NCBI GenBank assembly: GCA_030145385.1
Contig: JAQYVU010000005.1
Span: 1 to 64,000, forward strand
From: Desulfococcaceae bacterium
GTDB taxonomy: Bacteria > Desulfobacterota > Desulfobacteria > Desulfobacterales > Desulfosalsimonadaceae
Direction of reading: 5' to 3'
Length of the DNA stretch: 64,000 nucleotides
Made by a program: the position numbers and the translations under genes. Shown here piece by piece: positions 9,763 through 17,752 of the stretch. Position 1 is the first letter of the stretch; the number at the start of each line of letters is the position of its first letter. The notes beneath the pieces were generated by a model, which was given only the letters and a program-made list of their open reading frames with translations, ran no database searches and had not been told where the DNA came from.

Positions 9763-10443
9763 TTATTTTAATGGAAAATTCTCAAACATCTTGTCCATTC
9801 CAAACCTTGCCAGTTCCTCGGCGGTGAGCCATTTGGCCCCCTGCTTGAAAAAGTCCTTTGCATTGAACAGGTTATCCGTCAATGCCTGCTGGGTTTTATC
9901 GTAACTGTCTGTCCAGATTAATTTCCCTGTTTTCATATCCACCAGGTAAACGGCAAACGCGACAGATGCCGGTTTTTCGACACTGTAAGTTGCGCCCACC
10001 CGGTCTTGGTATCGCCAGACGTTGCCTGCCACCATATAATCTGCATTCAGCGCTTCACCAAGCTTTAGCAGCATGATCCTGGGCGTATCCTTTGCATAGT
10101 CAATCTTTAAAATTTCAAACGCATCAAGTGCCTGTTCCAAAGGGATTACCCGTCCCCGAAAATCTTTGTTCAGGATTACCTGGAGTCTGCGGGTCAATGT
10201 TTTGTCCGCACCCTGCTTGATGCTTTCATCTTCAAAACAAAAGCTTGAATAAGGACAAGTGAATGTTTCCTCAACACTTTCAGGATTTTTCCCTTTAATA
10301 TACGGCATAACGGCAATACTTTTTTCACCCGCATCCTGCGCCCGGACCACATCAGCAGACAGTATAAAACCTGCCCCGATCAAGAAAATACAAAAAAATT
10401 TAAATATTTTTTTAATTTCCACAAAAAATACATCCTGATTCAT
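9763..10443 (-). CDS. CsgG/LpoB-like secreted envelope protein
   Basis: This 226-residue protein has a signal peptide (FCIFLIGAGFILSADVVRAQ) and a core like that of the two CsgG/GNA1162-type proteins near the left edge: KSIAVMPYIKG, RLQVILNKDFRGRVIPLEQALDAF, LGEALNADYMVAGNVWRY and FAVYLVDMKTGKLIWTDSYD. The start at 10443 is preceded by AAGGGGGAGG; two in-frame upstream ATGs (10467, 10458) lie before that site and are less likely. It is convergent with the MacB-like gene, with only 4 bp between the stops. The function is unknown, but the fold suggests a periplasmic accessory of an outer-membrane machine. Confidence 0.65.
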   Translation of the reverse strand: MNQDVFFVEIKKIFKFFCIFLIGAGFILSADVVRAQDAGEKSIAVMPYIKGKNPESVEETFTCPYSSFCFEDESIKQGADKTLTRRLQVILNKDFRGRVIPLEQALDAFEILKIDYAKDTPRIMLLKLGEALNADYMVAGNVWRYQDRVGATYSVEKPASVAFAVYLVDMKTGKLIWTDSYDKTQQALTDNLFNAKDFFKQGAKWLTAEELARFGMDKMFENFPLK

Positions 10444-10546
10444 CGCCTCCCCCTTCATAATACCCATAAGGTTTTATTCATCATCAGAGGATTAAAGTAT
10501 ATGCCGGCCACTGATCCGGAAAAACATCACCGCTTTTTCAAAAACA

Positions 10547-11374
10547 TCATTTGACCCGCCTGATTCGATGTGTTGTTTTTAAACTTTCCCATAATTTCTT
10601 TATAATCACCAAAGCCGCACCATCCGCATCCAGCTCCGGATCGTTTGCAGCCTGTCGGCAGGATACCATCAACTTTTCATTGCCGGTTAAAATCCGGTAA
10701 TTGGTTTTAATATACACCCCCAGAGAAGGATGAAGATGATTCAAATCCATCTCCGTCATTGCCGCCAGCCGGGTCTTGTCTTTGAGCGGCAGTTCCTCAA
10801 TCAGCCGCGTCACGGCCTGTTCAACCGTATCCGGATATTTATCATTGATTGCCGCCTCTTCTGTCCCATAGGGCCGATTAATAAAATCCGGCATTTTATC
10901 TTCAATGATTCCAAGGTATAAAACAGCTTCAAGGATATTTAACGTCGAAGCATAAATCTTGGGATCATGACTGGCCCGGGATCCGGCAACATTTAAAACT
11001 TCAATTCCGTTTGCGCTGATCCAGTGCGTGATATCGACGGTTGCCTGGAATTCCGGCTTTTGGTTTAAATTAATATGCAGGCAGGGTTTGGCGTGTTTTT
11101 CAGCCAGTTTTTGTGTCAGCGCCGAACCGCCTGAAAGCTCCCCGTGGCTGAGGATCAGAGTACCGTCGGAATCAATCACATTCAATTCGGTGCGCCGGCT
11201 GTATTCAGAAGTCGGTGCTTCCTTGACTTGATAATGCTCCGGAACAGGCCCGTCTTCTGCTTTTCTGCCTCTGGGCACCCAGCCGCCGTGCGGGAGGTCA
11301 TTATTGATCGCAAAATCGAGTGCGGCCCTGTCCGCCCCTGTCTGTGCCCCGGATATAATTTTTTTAATCATCAT
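10547..11374 (-). CDS. YpsA-like SLOG protein (putative molybdenum carrier family) with DUF6794-like C-terminus
   Basis: The N-terminal ~150 residues match the circularly permuted YpsA/SLOG family that Pfam calls putative molybdenum carrier: IISGAQTGADRAALDFAI, GGWVPRGRKAEDG, a Glu-rich loop, then GTLILSHGELSGGSALT and KPCLHINL. SLOG domains bind nucleotide-like ligands, and some act in stress or conflict systems. The C-terminal ~110 residues (AVTRLIEELPLKDKTRLAAMTEMDLNHLH..., then YIKTNYRILTGNEKLMVSCRQ and IIKKLWESL) resemble the DUF6794 helical domain, usually found as a separate short protein. The fusion of the two is notable. No clear ribosome site is seen before the ATG. Confidence 0.75.
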   Translation of the reverse strand: MMIKKIISGAQTGADRAALDFAINNDLPHGGWVPRGRKAEDGPVPEHYQVKEAPTSEYSRRTELNVIDSDGTLILSHGELSGGSALTQKLAEKHAKPCLHINLNQKPEFQATVDITHWISANGIEVLNVAGSRASHDPKIYASTLNILEAVLYLGIIEDKMPDFINRPYGTEEAAINDKYPDTVEQAVTRLIEELPLKDKTRLAAMTEMDLNHLHPSLGVYIKTNYRILTGNEKLMVSCRQAANDPELDADGAALVIIKKLWESLKTTHRIRRVK

Positions 11375-11388
11375 TTATTTATACCTAA

Positions 11389-11545
11389 GTTGAGCGATTG
11401 TCGAGGTTGCCCCAAGCTTAAAACGGCTACAAGGAAAATGCGTTGCCGCGATAGTCGTTTATGCGGTTGCGCATTTGACGCAGTAGATGCGGTGAGATCG
11501 GCAATCCCGGAAGGTTTTAAATTCTGAAATTTAAAATAGTTCAAC
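11389..11545. repeat. Imperfect long palindromic element (MITE/REP-like)
   Basis: Nested inverted segments are centred near 11460. The outer pair is GTTGA (11389) with TCAAC (ending 11545). A middle pair is TTAAAAC with GTTTTAA. The inner pair is AAATGCGttgCCGC with GCGGttgCGCATTT around a 13-base loop. No coding signal is seen. It fills the gap between the SLOG gene and the small zinc-ribbon gene and looks like a small non-autonomous repeat. Confidence 0.5.
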
Positions 11546-11590
11546 ATCCTTAAATAAATATAGAAACAATTTTTTCAAAATTTAAAACGC

Positions 11591-11842
11591 TCAATTTTGG
11601 TTATACTTTTTCGACTTCAGTTCCCCGATCGGCTTGTTGCAATTGGGACATTTCCCGGCATGCCTGCTGACCGGACCCTCCCAGCCGCAGCCGAAACATA
11701 TAACAAGCTGGGCATGGGGACCGACTTTCTTTTTTTTAATACCCCTTTTCAACACCTTCCAGAGATTCAACAAACCGATAATCACAACGGCTGCGATTAA
11801 AATATCCAGAACCGTATAACTGCCAAAAATAATCGTCTCCAT
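11591..11842 (-). CDS. Small membrane protein with C-terminal zinc ribbon
   Basis: This 83-residue protein has one N-terminal TM helix (VLDILIAAVVIIGLLNLWKVL), a basic stretch (KRGIKKKK), then a four-Cys zinc-ribbon-like pattern (CFGCGW ... CPNCNKP). AGGAAG lies 6 bases before the ATG. The Cys pairs have the CxxC spacing of rubredoxin-like knuckles. It has no obvious operon partner. The function is unknown; it could be a membrane-tethered nucleic-acid or redox-binding protein. Confidence 0.6.
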   Translation of the reverse strand: METIIFGSYTVLDILIAAVVIIGLLNLWKVLKRGIKKKKVGPHAQLVICFGCGWEGPVSRHAGKCPNCNKPIGELKSKKYNQN

Positions 11843-12094
11843 CGTTTTCTTCCTGATTTTGTGATAAAATTATTGTGTGCTAAAAAAATAATCATATTCC
11901 GAATTTTTAAAATTTGCCAATCCGCTGACAAACCCTAATTTTCAAAGGGAACGGCAAATTATTGCCCAATTTTTTATAAAAGTATATCATAAAAAAAATT
12001 GTAATTACAGACCTATCACCGGTCGGAAATATCGAGCCGATGGCAGGTGACGCATTATTAAAAACCATTCAGCGGCAGAAAACATATAAATATA

Positions 12095-13297
12095 ATGAAT
12101 AACAGCAATAATATTGAAAAACGGCTCAAACGGCATGTACTGGGCAAAACCCGATCTTTTTTTATTTCCACTCTCCCCGGCATTGAACAGCTGTGTTTTG
12201 CCGAACTCTCCCGGCTTGGGGTACCCTTAACGGAAGCTGGAATAAGTAACGGCGGCATCGCGTTTAACGGCCGCGTGCATGACTGTTACCTTGCCAATCT
12301 CAAACTCCGGACGGCAAACCGAATTCTCATGCGGCTGGCCACCTTTACCGCATCCAATTTCCGGCAGCTTGAAAAAAAACTTTCCGATTTTCCCTGGGAA
12401 CTTTATCTTCACAGAGATGCACCCTGCGAGCTGAACGTCACATCCAGGCATTCCCGGCTGATTCATACGGATGCCATTGCACAGCGTTTTAAAAAAAGCC
12501 TGGAGAATCGCTTAAAACCTGCAGCAATTGCTGCTGAAACAAATCACAATCCTCCGGTCAGGATATCCCAGCAGATTTTTGTCCGCGCGGAAAACGACCT
12601 GTTTACCGTGTCCATCGACAGCACCGGCGAACTGCTCCATAAAAGGGGATTAAAAATTCAGGGAGGCAGAGCGCCCGTGCGCGAAACCATTGCTGCAGCA
12701 ATTCTTTGCCTTGCCGGATATCAGCCGGGAGAGCTTTTGATCGACCCCATGTGCGGCAGCGGCACCTTTTCCTTAGAAGCCGCCATGATCACCAACCATA
12801 TTCCGGCCGGATGGTATCGGGAATTTGCATTTATGGATTGGCCGGTTTTTAAGCCGTCACGATGGAAACATATCCGGCGGGAAGCTGAAAAAACAATTAT
12901 GCCAATCTCTGAACCGGTTATTTTTGCGTCAGATATTAATCCGGAAAACACCCGGAATTTAAAACAGGTCGTCTTCGAAAACCATCTTTCAGATACAATA
13001 AACGTGGTTTCCTCGGATTTTTTTGACCTGCAGCCTCAAAACATTGAAGGAATGGGCAAACAGCAGGGACTGATTGTATTAAATCCCCCTTACGGCCGAC
13101 GGCTGGGAAGCAAAGACAGCAGTGAAAATATGTTTGATCAAATAGGCAAAAAACTGAAAAAAGATTTTACGGGCTGGAAAGTCGCACTCCTGGTACCGGA
13201 CAAACGTCTTTTAAAAAAAATCCCTTTTAAAATAGCAACCCATGATTTTTTCCACGGAGGGCTGAAAATCACGCTGGTGACCGGTAGAATCCGCTGA
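12095..13297 (+). CDS. THUMP-domain class I SAM RNA methyltransferase (RlmL N-terminal-half type)
   Basis: The N-terminal part (FFISTLPGIEQLCFAELSRLG, then LKLRTANRILMRLATF and the THUMP segment ending FTVSIDSTGELLHKRG) is followed by a Rossmann methyltransferase with the SAM motif DPMCGSGTF and catalytic NPPYG. This is the architecture of the 23S rRNA m2G methyltransferase RlmL and its single-domain relatives (often misnamed N6-adenine DNA methylase). The length of 400 residues fits the single-module form, without the RlmK half of E. coli RlmKL. The last strands (WKVALLVPDKRL, GGLKITLVTG) complete the fold. Confidence 0.88.
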   Translation: MNNSNNIEKRLKRHVLGKTRSFFISTLPGIEQLCFAELSRLGVPLTEAGISNGGIAFNGRVHDCYLANLKLRTANRILMRLATFTASNFRQLEKKLSDFPWELYLHRDAPCELNVTSRHSRLIHTDAIAQRFKKSLENRLKPAAIAAETNHNPPVRISQQIFVRAENDLFTVSIDSTGELLHKRGLKIQGGRAPVRETIAAAILCLAGYQPGELLIDPMCGSGTFSLEAAMITNHIPAGWYREFAFMDWPVFKPSRWKHIRREAEKTIMPISEPVIFASDINPENTRNLKQVVFENHLSDTINVVSSDFFDLQPQNIEGMGKQQGLIVLNPPYGRRLGSKDSSENMFDQIGKKLKKDFTGWKVALLVPDKRLLKKIPFKIATHDFFHGGLKITLVTGRIR

Positions 13298-13323
13298 TTC
13301 CACAAGACATGGCTCCCCTAACT

Positions 13324-14523
13324 TCACGGAGATACGGAAAAATCAAAAGCCACTTCAGCATCTTCTTCGGCTGAAATGTCCGCAGTTTCCGAATATGATT
13401 CTTCGCCTGAATACGCAACAACAGTATAGGTTATCGGGTCCGCATCGCCCCCGGGTAATCGAACCGTATAATCAGCATCTTCGCTGACAGCCAGGGAAGT
13501 GACTTCGATCTGTTGCCCGTCTGATCCGCAGTCAGCGCTTTGGCGGAAACTTAAATGAACAATTTCTTCACCCGTTTGAACATCTGCGACAATATGGCCG
13601 GTCTGTGCAGAAGCCAGCTGAAAATCCCGGGTATAGGTCGAATTTAAATCCACGGCAAGTTCAACGCATTCAGGCCCGAAAGCCGTTCCGTAGTCAGCTT
13701 CAGCGCCTTTGTACGCCACGATAAAATACGTACCGGGTTCTAAATACATGCTGTAATTGCCATTTTCATCAGTCAGCGTTGATGTGGCGACAATTACCCG
13801 GTCTGCGAAGTTTTCCGCATCCGGAGCTGCTGTCTGGGCACTGACGGCCACACCGGCAAGCGCCCCATTCTCGGCATCTGATACGGTTCCGGCCACAATT
13901 CCGTTGTCAACCGTACCGATCACCTTGATGGTTGGTTTTAAATTGTACTTGCCGCTTTTTCCGGCCTGGACAACTGATTTTACAGCATCAAAATCAAGAA
14001 TCAGATCCGCAGTCTGTCCGCTGATAATTTCAAACGAATGCACCAGTTTGACCCCGGTCTGATAACCGCTCGGAACCGTTAATTCATGAACCGTATCTTC
14101 TTTGTCAATTATGTAATTTGGATACGGATGCATCTGGCCCAAAAGGTTGTCCCCATTGTCCGGTGTGGCCTTGAGCATCAGGCGAATCTGAGTGTAAACA
14201 CCGGCTTCCAGATCTGCCACGCCCAGCTTTTCCATGGCCCCGTTGACCAGGTCCAGCAGATTATAAGTTTGGCGGGGAGTTGCAACCACCTGCCAGCCTT
14301 CCGTTTCTTCTTCCGCTTCTTCACCTTCCGAGGCCTCACCGCGATGGACCCGGACTTCATCAATAGTGACATATACTGCCTGATATTCGTCCGATGATAC
14401 GTCGGTCAGATACAAAGAAAGGCTGCCGGATCCGGATGAACTGCTGCTGCCGCTGTCACATCCGGTCAGAATAAACAATAAAGCGCATACGATCACGGGC
14501 ATCAAAAATTTGAATATTTTCAT
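13324..14523 (-). CDS. DUF4382 lipoprotein with carboxypeptidase-regulatory-like repeats
   Basis: The lipobox LTGC (Cys22) is followed by a Ser/Gly linker. A DUF4382 domain follows (SLSLYLTDVSSDEYQAVYVTIDEV, then LLDLVNGAMEKLGVADLEAG and TQIRLML, and a hydrophobic HSFEIISGQTADLILDFD). The C-terminal ~200 residues hold beta-sandwich units of the carboxypeptidase-regulatory type (GIVAGTVSDAENGALAGVAVSAQ, ENGNYSMYLEPGTYFIVAYKGAE). It is rich in acidic residues, as secreted proteins often are. AGGAGC lies 10 bases upstream. It is likely a surface or periplasmic lipoprotein; substrate unknown. It is convergent with the methyltransferase gene. Confidence 0.8.
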   Translation of the reverse strand: MKIFKFLMPVIVCALLFILTGCDSGSSSSSGSGSLSLYLTDVSSDEYQAVYVTIDEVRVHRGEASEGEEAEEETEGWQVVATPRQTYNLLDLVNGAMEKLGVADLEAGVYTQIRLMLKATPDNGDNLLGQMHPYPNYIIDKEDTVHELTVPSGYQTGVKLVHSFEIISGQTADLILDFDAVKSVVQAGKSGKYNLKPTIKVIGTVDNGIVAGTVSDAENGALAGVAVSAQTAAPDAENFADRVIVATSTLTDENGNYSMYLEPGTYFIVAYKGAEADYGTAFGPECVELAVDLNSTYTRDFQLASAQTGHIVADVQTGEEIVHLSFRQSADCGSDGQQIEVTSLAVSEDADYTVRLPGGDADPITYTVVAYSGEESYSETADISAEEDAEVAFDFSVSP

Positions 14524-14603
14524 GGCAAAAAGCTCCTGAATGATGGTTTACTGTCACCTGTTTATATACTATGATTTTTTCAAAAAAGAAAATAAAAGGC
14601 GCT

Positions 14604-14621
14604 CAGGATATTAAAATCCTG
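14604..14621. other. Small hairpin between the DUF4382 gene and ywbE
   Basis: CAGGAT (14604-14609) and ATCCTG (14616-14621) form a 6-bp perfect stem with a 6-base loop, followed by CTGATTTTTT. On the plus strand it lies about 40 bp before ywbE and could be an attenuator or a weak terminator. No promoter could be assigned with it. Confidence 0.35.
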
Positions 14622-14662
14622 CTGATTTTTTCAACTCTTTAATTTTTATATGGGATATGATT

Positions 14663-14863
14663 ATGAATGGTACAAAACGAGTAGATATTAACCCGGGAAC
14701 GGGTGTACAGGTGGTTCAGAAACAGGACCAGCGATCGGGAAAACTGACCCAGGGAATTGTCAAAGACATTCTTACAAAATCACCTTCCCACCCCCATGGC
14801 ATTAAGGTCCGCCTGGAAAGCGGTATTGTCGGCCGGGTAAAAGAGATTATCCAGATAGATTAG
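14663..14863 (+). CDS. ywbE: YwbE-family protein
   Basis: This 66-residue protein is highly typical of the YwbE (DUF2196) family: an N-terminal MNGTKR, PGTGVQVVQKQDQRSGKLTQG, then GIVKDILTKSPSHPHGIKVRL and GRVKEI. The family is widespread and small-barrel-like, with no firmly known role. I start at 14663 because family members begin MNG and a GGGA lies 7 bases upstream; an ATG two codons earlier (14657) is less likely. It is convergent with the next gene, with 7 bp between the stops. Confidence 0.9.
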   Translation: MNGTKRVDINPGTGVQVVQKQDQRSGKLTQGIVKDILTKSPSHPHGIKVRLESGIVGRVKEIIQID

Positions 14864-14870
14864 AACTCCA

Positions 14871-15674
14871 TCATGTCTGGGCGTCAATATCCCCGGATTC
14901 GATCAAAAGCCCCATACCGGTTGCCAGTTTCATAGTTTTCAGCGGATCCAGCTGCTGGGGCTGGTTTCCGGACAGAAAATCCAGGGTGGTTTCTTCTAAA
15001 ATAATCGAAAGGTTCTTTTTGCATAAAAAGTGAAGAAAGCCCCGAAATGAAGCGATACTTTTCGGAAAAACCTTGATGGGAAAATCGTCAAAAATAATAT
15101 TGTCTATATCACAGACAAAAGGACGCTCGATTGAACTGATAAAAACATAAAGTTTTGTAACTTCCGCGGTACCGTCACTTTCATTGAACGCTGCCAGAGC
15201 AGTAATTTTATCATAGGAGACGTCTGAAACATCTGCTGTGTTGAGATTGATTCCGCCTGATGAGCCGGACATTTTTTCCACAGCCACCGGTTCAAAACGG
15301 TCTTCCGCCCTTTTTGAGAGCATAATCACAACCACCCGGGGTTCGGCGCGCCCGTTATCTTCTTCGGGCGCAACCACGTCAGCAGGCGGCGCGAGTTCCC
15401 CGGAAGGAGCCACTTCGGCAACGGCCGGCGGTTCTTTTTTTTCCGGCGGATCTATCTTACACACAGCGCCCGTGGACATAATCGCTCCGGCATATTTTTT
15501 TGCTGTTGCCAGGTTAATATCTTTTTTAATCACTGCGCCCTGCTTTTTCAGCAGCATACCGATTCTGTCGGCTGAAGTTTTAAACAAAGACGCCATGTGT
15601 GCTTTTACTTCATTTTCTGATTTTCCGTCTGCCAGTTCACCTGTAAGTACCACCCGGTATTTATTTTCGGTCAT
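14871..15674 (-). CDS. Uncharacterised protein with N-terminal small alpha/beta repeat-type domain
   Basis: I do not recognise a named family. The N-terminal ~70 residues (YRVVLTGELADGKSENEVKAHMASLFKTSADRIGMLL, then GAVIKKDINLATAKKYAGAIMSTGAVCKI) form a compact domain seen at the start of various deltaproteobacterial and gammaproteobacterial hypothetical proteins. A Pro/Ala/Glu-rich linker (about 70-115) leads to a C-terminal domain of about 140 residues with an alternating strand pattern (TKLYVFISSIERPFVCDIDNIIFDDFP, SIASFRGFLHFLCKKN). The start at 15674 has AGAGAGAG a few bases upstream; an in-frame ATG at 15755 is unlikely. The protein has no signal or TM segment and is probably cytoplasmic. 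Confidence 0.65.
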   Translation of the reverse strand: MTENKYRVVLTGELADGKSENEVKAHMASLFKTSADRIGMLLKKQGAVIKKDINLATAKKYAGAIMSTGAVCKIDPPEKKEPPAVAEVAPSGELAPPADVVAPEEDNGRAEPRVVVIMLSKRAEDRFEPVAVEKMSGSSGGINLNTADVSDVSYDKITALAAFNESDGTAEVTKLYVFISSIERPFVCDIDNIIFDDFPIKVFPKSIASFRGFLHFLCKKNLSIILEETTLDFLSGNQPQQLDPLKTMKLATGMGLLIESGDIDAQT

Positions 15675-15806
15675 TTTTCTCTCTCTTATGTCATTTAGTT
15701 TGAGATAAAAGCAGGAACGAACGGTATCCGCCGATACAGCATACAGCTTTCCCAATCATTTTTTATATCTAAGCATAACTCATTGTATTGATGGATGTTT
15801 TATTAG

Positions 15807-17339
15807 TCAAGATTTAAAATACGTTCTTCGAAACGCGTCTAAAATATAAAGAGTAACCGGCACAACCACCATCCAGGAACAGATTCTAAAGTAAACAGAC
15901 AGTTCCCGTGCAAAATGAGAGGTGACAAACGGCTGCTGAAAAATCAAAACAATAAACATTAAAAAACCCGATAACGCCGCCGGAATCAGGCCATAACGGT
16001 ACGCTGGCTGATGAATGGAGTTTGAGTGGCTGATAAAATCCAGCTTGCTGTACATTAGAAGGGATATTATTATAACGGACAGGCTGAGAACAAAGATATT
16101 GTCAAAAAAAGTAAACGCCATCAAGGCGGCACATGCCCCTGCCGGAGAGGGCATGCCTTCAAAATCCTGTTTTTTACTTTTATCTTCATGCGCCTGCAGG
16201 CGGACGGTGAATCTTGCCAGGCGCAAATGAACATAAATAAAATAAAAAAGGGCGATGGTTATCCCCAGATACGAATTCCCGCCTTTAATCGCTGAAAATC
16301 TCAGAAAAATAATAACGGCCGTGGCCAGCCCGAATGTGGACAGATCGGTTGAGGAATCCAGACATGCCCCGAAATCGGAATGGGATTTCAACTTGCGTGC
16401 CAGGGGACCGTCAAATGCGTCGCATGCCGCCGCAGCAAGCACCCAGAACAAACAGACAAACGGGCGGTAGTGTACTTCAATTTCCGGCATGGCAAAAAAA
16501 ACAGCCGTCACGCCGCACAGGTAATTGCCAATGGTAAAAAGGTTGGGAATCATCACAATATACCAGGCGCGGTCAGATTCCTTGAACTGGGATTTGGTAT
16601 AGTCATTCACGTAAGAAAATGACTTGAAATACGGAAACACGGAAATGATGGTGGAAAATGCCAGCAAAATGATTCCCCATAAAATAAAATTGGCCGCCAG
16701 CAGCGATTTTGCCATTGGCTCGATCAGGACAGTTTCCGGAAGCACCGCCGATCTTAACAGAATAATATACAAAACCGTAAACTGAACCCCTGTTTTTATT
16801 TTCCCGAGCCAACGAGCGCTGGCATCCTCGCCCTTGCGGCGTAATCGCATACGCTGGAGCATGCTGATGATTTCTCTGGCAAAAACAATGACAAGCGCCC
16901 ACCAGCGAAATTCCCCGAACATATATGCGGTTACCGCAAGGCAAAAAGTCACCCACTTATCCGCCGCCGGATCAAGGGACTTGCCGTCTTCGGTGATCGC
17001 GTCCCATTTTCTGGCAAACCTGCCGTCCAGGGAATCCAAAAGACAAACCAGGGCAAAACTTAAGTGAAACGTAAAAGCGGCAAAAACATTATGCAGCATG
17101 TTAAAATAAAAAACGCAGAAAATCCAACCCCCTAAGGGAAATCGCAGATAACACATAAAGTTCGGCATGTTGATCGTAAATTCCCCGAACAGGGGATGTT
17201 TGTCTGTTCCTGATTTTTGGCGTTTCGGCCCAAGAACGATTCGGTCAAGGATAAAAATGATCCCAAGGATCAAAACTGCATTCAAGACACCGGTCAGGGA
17301 GAAAGAGTCTACAAACATCTGAATCATATGCTTTTCCAT
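15807..17339 (-). CDS. Fusion of two CDP-alcohol phosphatidyltransferase domains (PgsA-like and PssA-like)
   Basis: This 510-residue membrane protein contains two complete CDP-alcohol phosphatidyltransferase domains. The first (about 50-235) opens with INMPNFMCYLRFPLGG, as in PgsA, and holds all the catalytic-motif residues (D102, D105, G106, A109, R110, G119, D123, D127). The second (about 258-500) opens with IPNLFTIGNYLCGVTAVFFA, as in phosphatidylserine synthase, and again holds the full motif (D307, D310, G311, A314, R315, G324, D328, D332). Both domains carry six-helix-like hydrophobic patterns. In most bacteria these two are separate genes using CDP-diacylglycerol for phosphatidylglycerophosphate and for phosphatidylserine. 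An ATG at 17327 has better ribosome-site spacing. There are no operon partners. Confidence 0.85.
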   Translation of the reverse strand: MEKHMIQMFVDSFSLTGVLNAVLILGIIFILDRIVLGPKRQKSGTDKHPLFGEFTINMPNFMCYLRFPLGGWIFCVFYFNMLHNVFAAFTFHLSFALVCLLDSLDGRFARKWDAITEDGKSLDPAADKWVTFCLAVTAYMFGEFRWWALVIVFAREIISMLQRMRLRRKGEDASARWLGKIKTGVQFTVLYIILLRSAVLPETVLIEPMAKSLLAANFILWGIILLAFSTIISVFPYFKSFSYVNDYTKSQFKESDRAWYIVMIPNLFTIGNYLCGVTAVFFAMPEIEVHYRPFVCLFWVLAAAACDAFDGPLARKLKSHSDFGACLDSSTDLSTFGLATAVIIFLRFSAIKGGNSYLGITIALFYFIYVHLRLARFTVRLQAHEDKSKKQDFEGMPSPAGACAALMAFTFFDNIFVLSLSVIIISLLMYSKLDFISHSNSIHQPAYRYGLIPAALSGFLMFIVLIFQQPFVTSHFARELSVYFRICSWMVVVPVTLYILDAFRRTYFKS

Positions 17340-17752
17340 TTCCTTTGATTATAGAAGGATGAGTTTACCTGCAACATTGCTATATCATGGAATCAGCATT
17401 GTCACAACTATCTAGTTTCCATCGTAAATCTGAAACCCTTTTAATAACCTATCCTGCCATAATTTCAGGCATCATAAACCTGTCGTTTCAGGACAGGGAA
17501 ATCCTCAGGCTAAATATTATGAACCAATAATCAAGCAATTTCTTTACAAACCCGATTTATATTGATACGGTGCGATTCCTGAAATAATGTCTTCCGAATC
17601 GTCCTGAGTTCCATGTTTTTATTTTTCTCACATCATTCAAGACAGTTAAAACACTTGCCGCTTTTAATAAATCCGCGCGCAAAACACCGGAAGATGGTTT
17701 CAGGCATTGCAGATTGTTAAAAAAAATTTTACAGGAGTTTTTACATATATTT
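17340..17752. other. Intergenic region between the CDP-alcohol transferase fusion and prfC
   Basis: This divergent gap of about 410 bp holds no convincing gene. A sigma70-like promoter candidate on the plus strand is listed separately. The remainder is AT-rich and unremarkable. Confidence 0.6.
17562..17590 (+). promoter_or_regulatory. Candidate sigma70 promoter for prfC
   Basis: TTGATA (17562-17567) and TAATGT (17585-17590) are separated by 17 bp. This would give a leader of about 155 nt before prfC. It rests on sequence match only. Confidence 0.35.

Noticed and set aside
11144-11527. Plus-strand open frame of 127 codons over the SLOG gene start and the palindrome
   Set aside because: It mixes antisense coding and repeat sequence; no ribosome site or domain.
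15238-15708. Plus-strand open frame of 156 codons
   Set aside because: It is antisense to the linker and N-terminal domain of the 14871-15674 gene; the composition is a Ser/Ala shadow of its Ala/Pro/Glu-rich linker.
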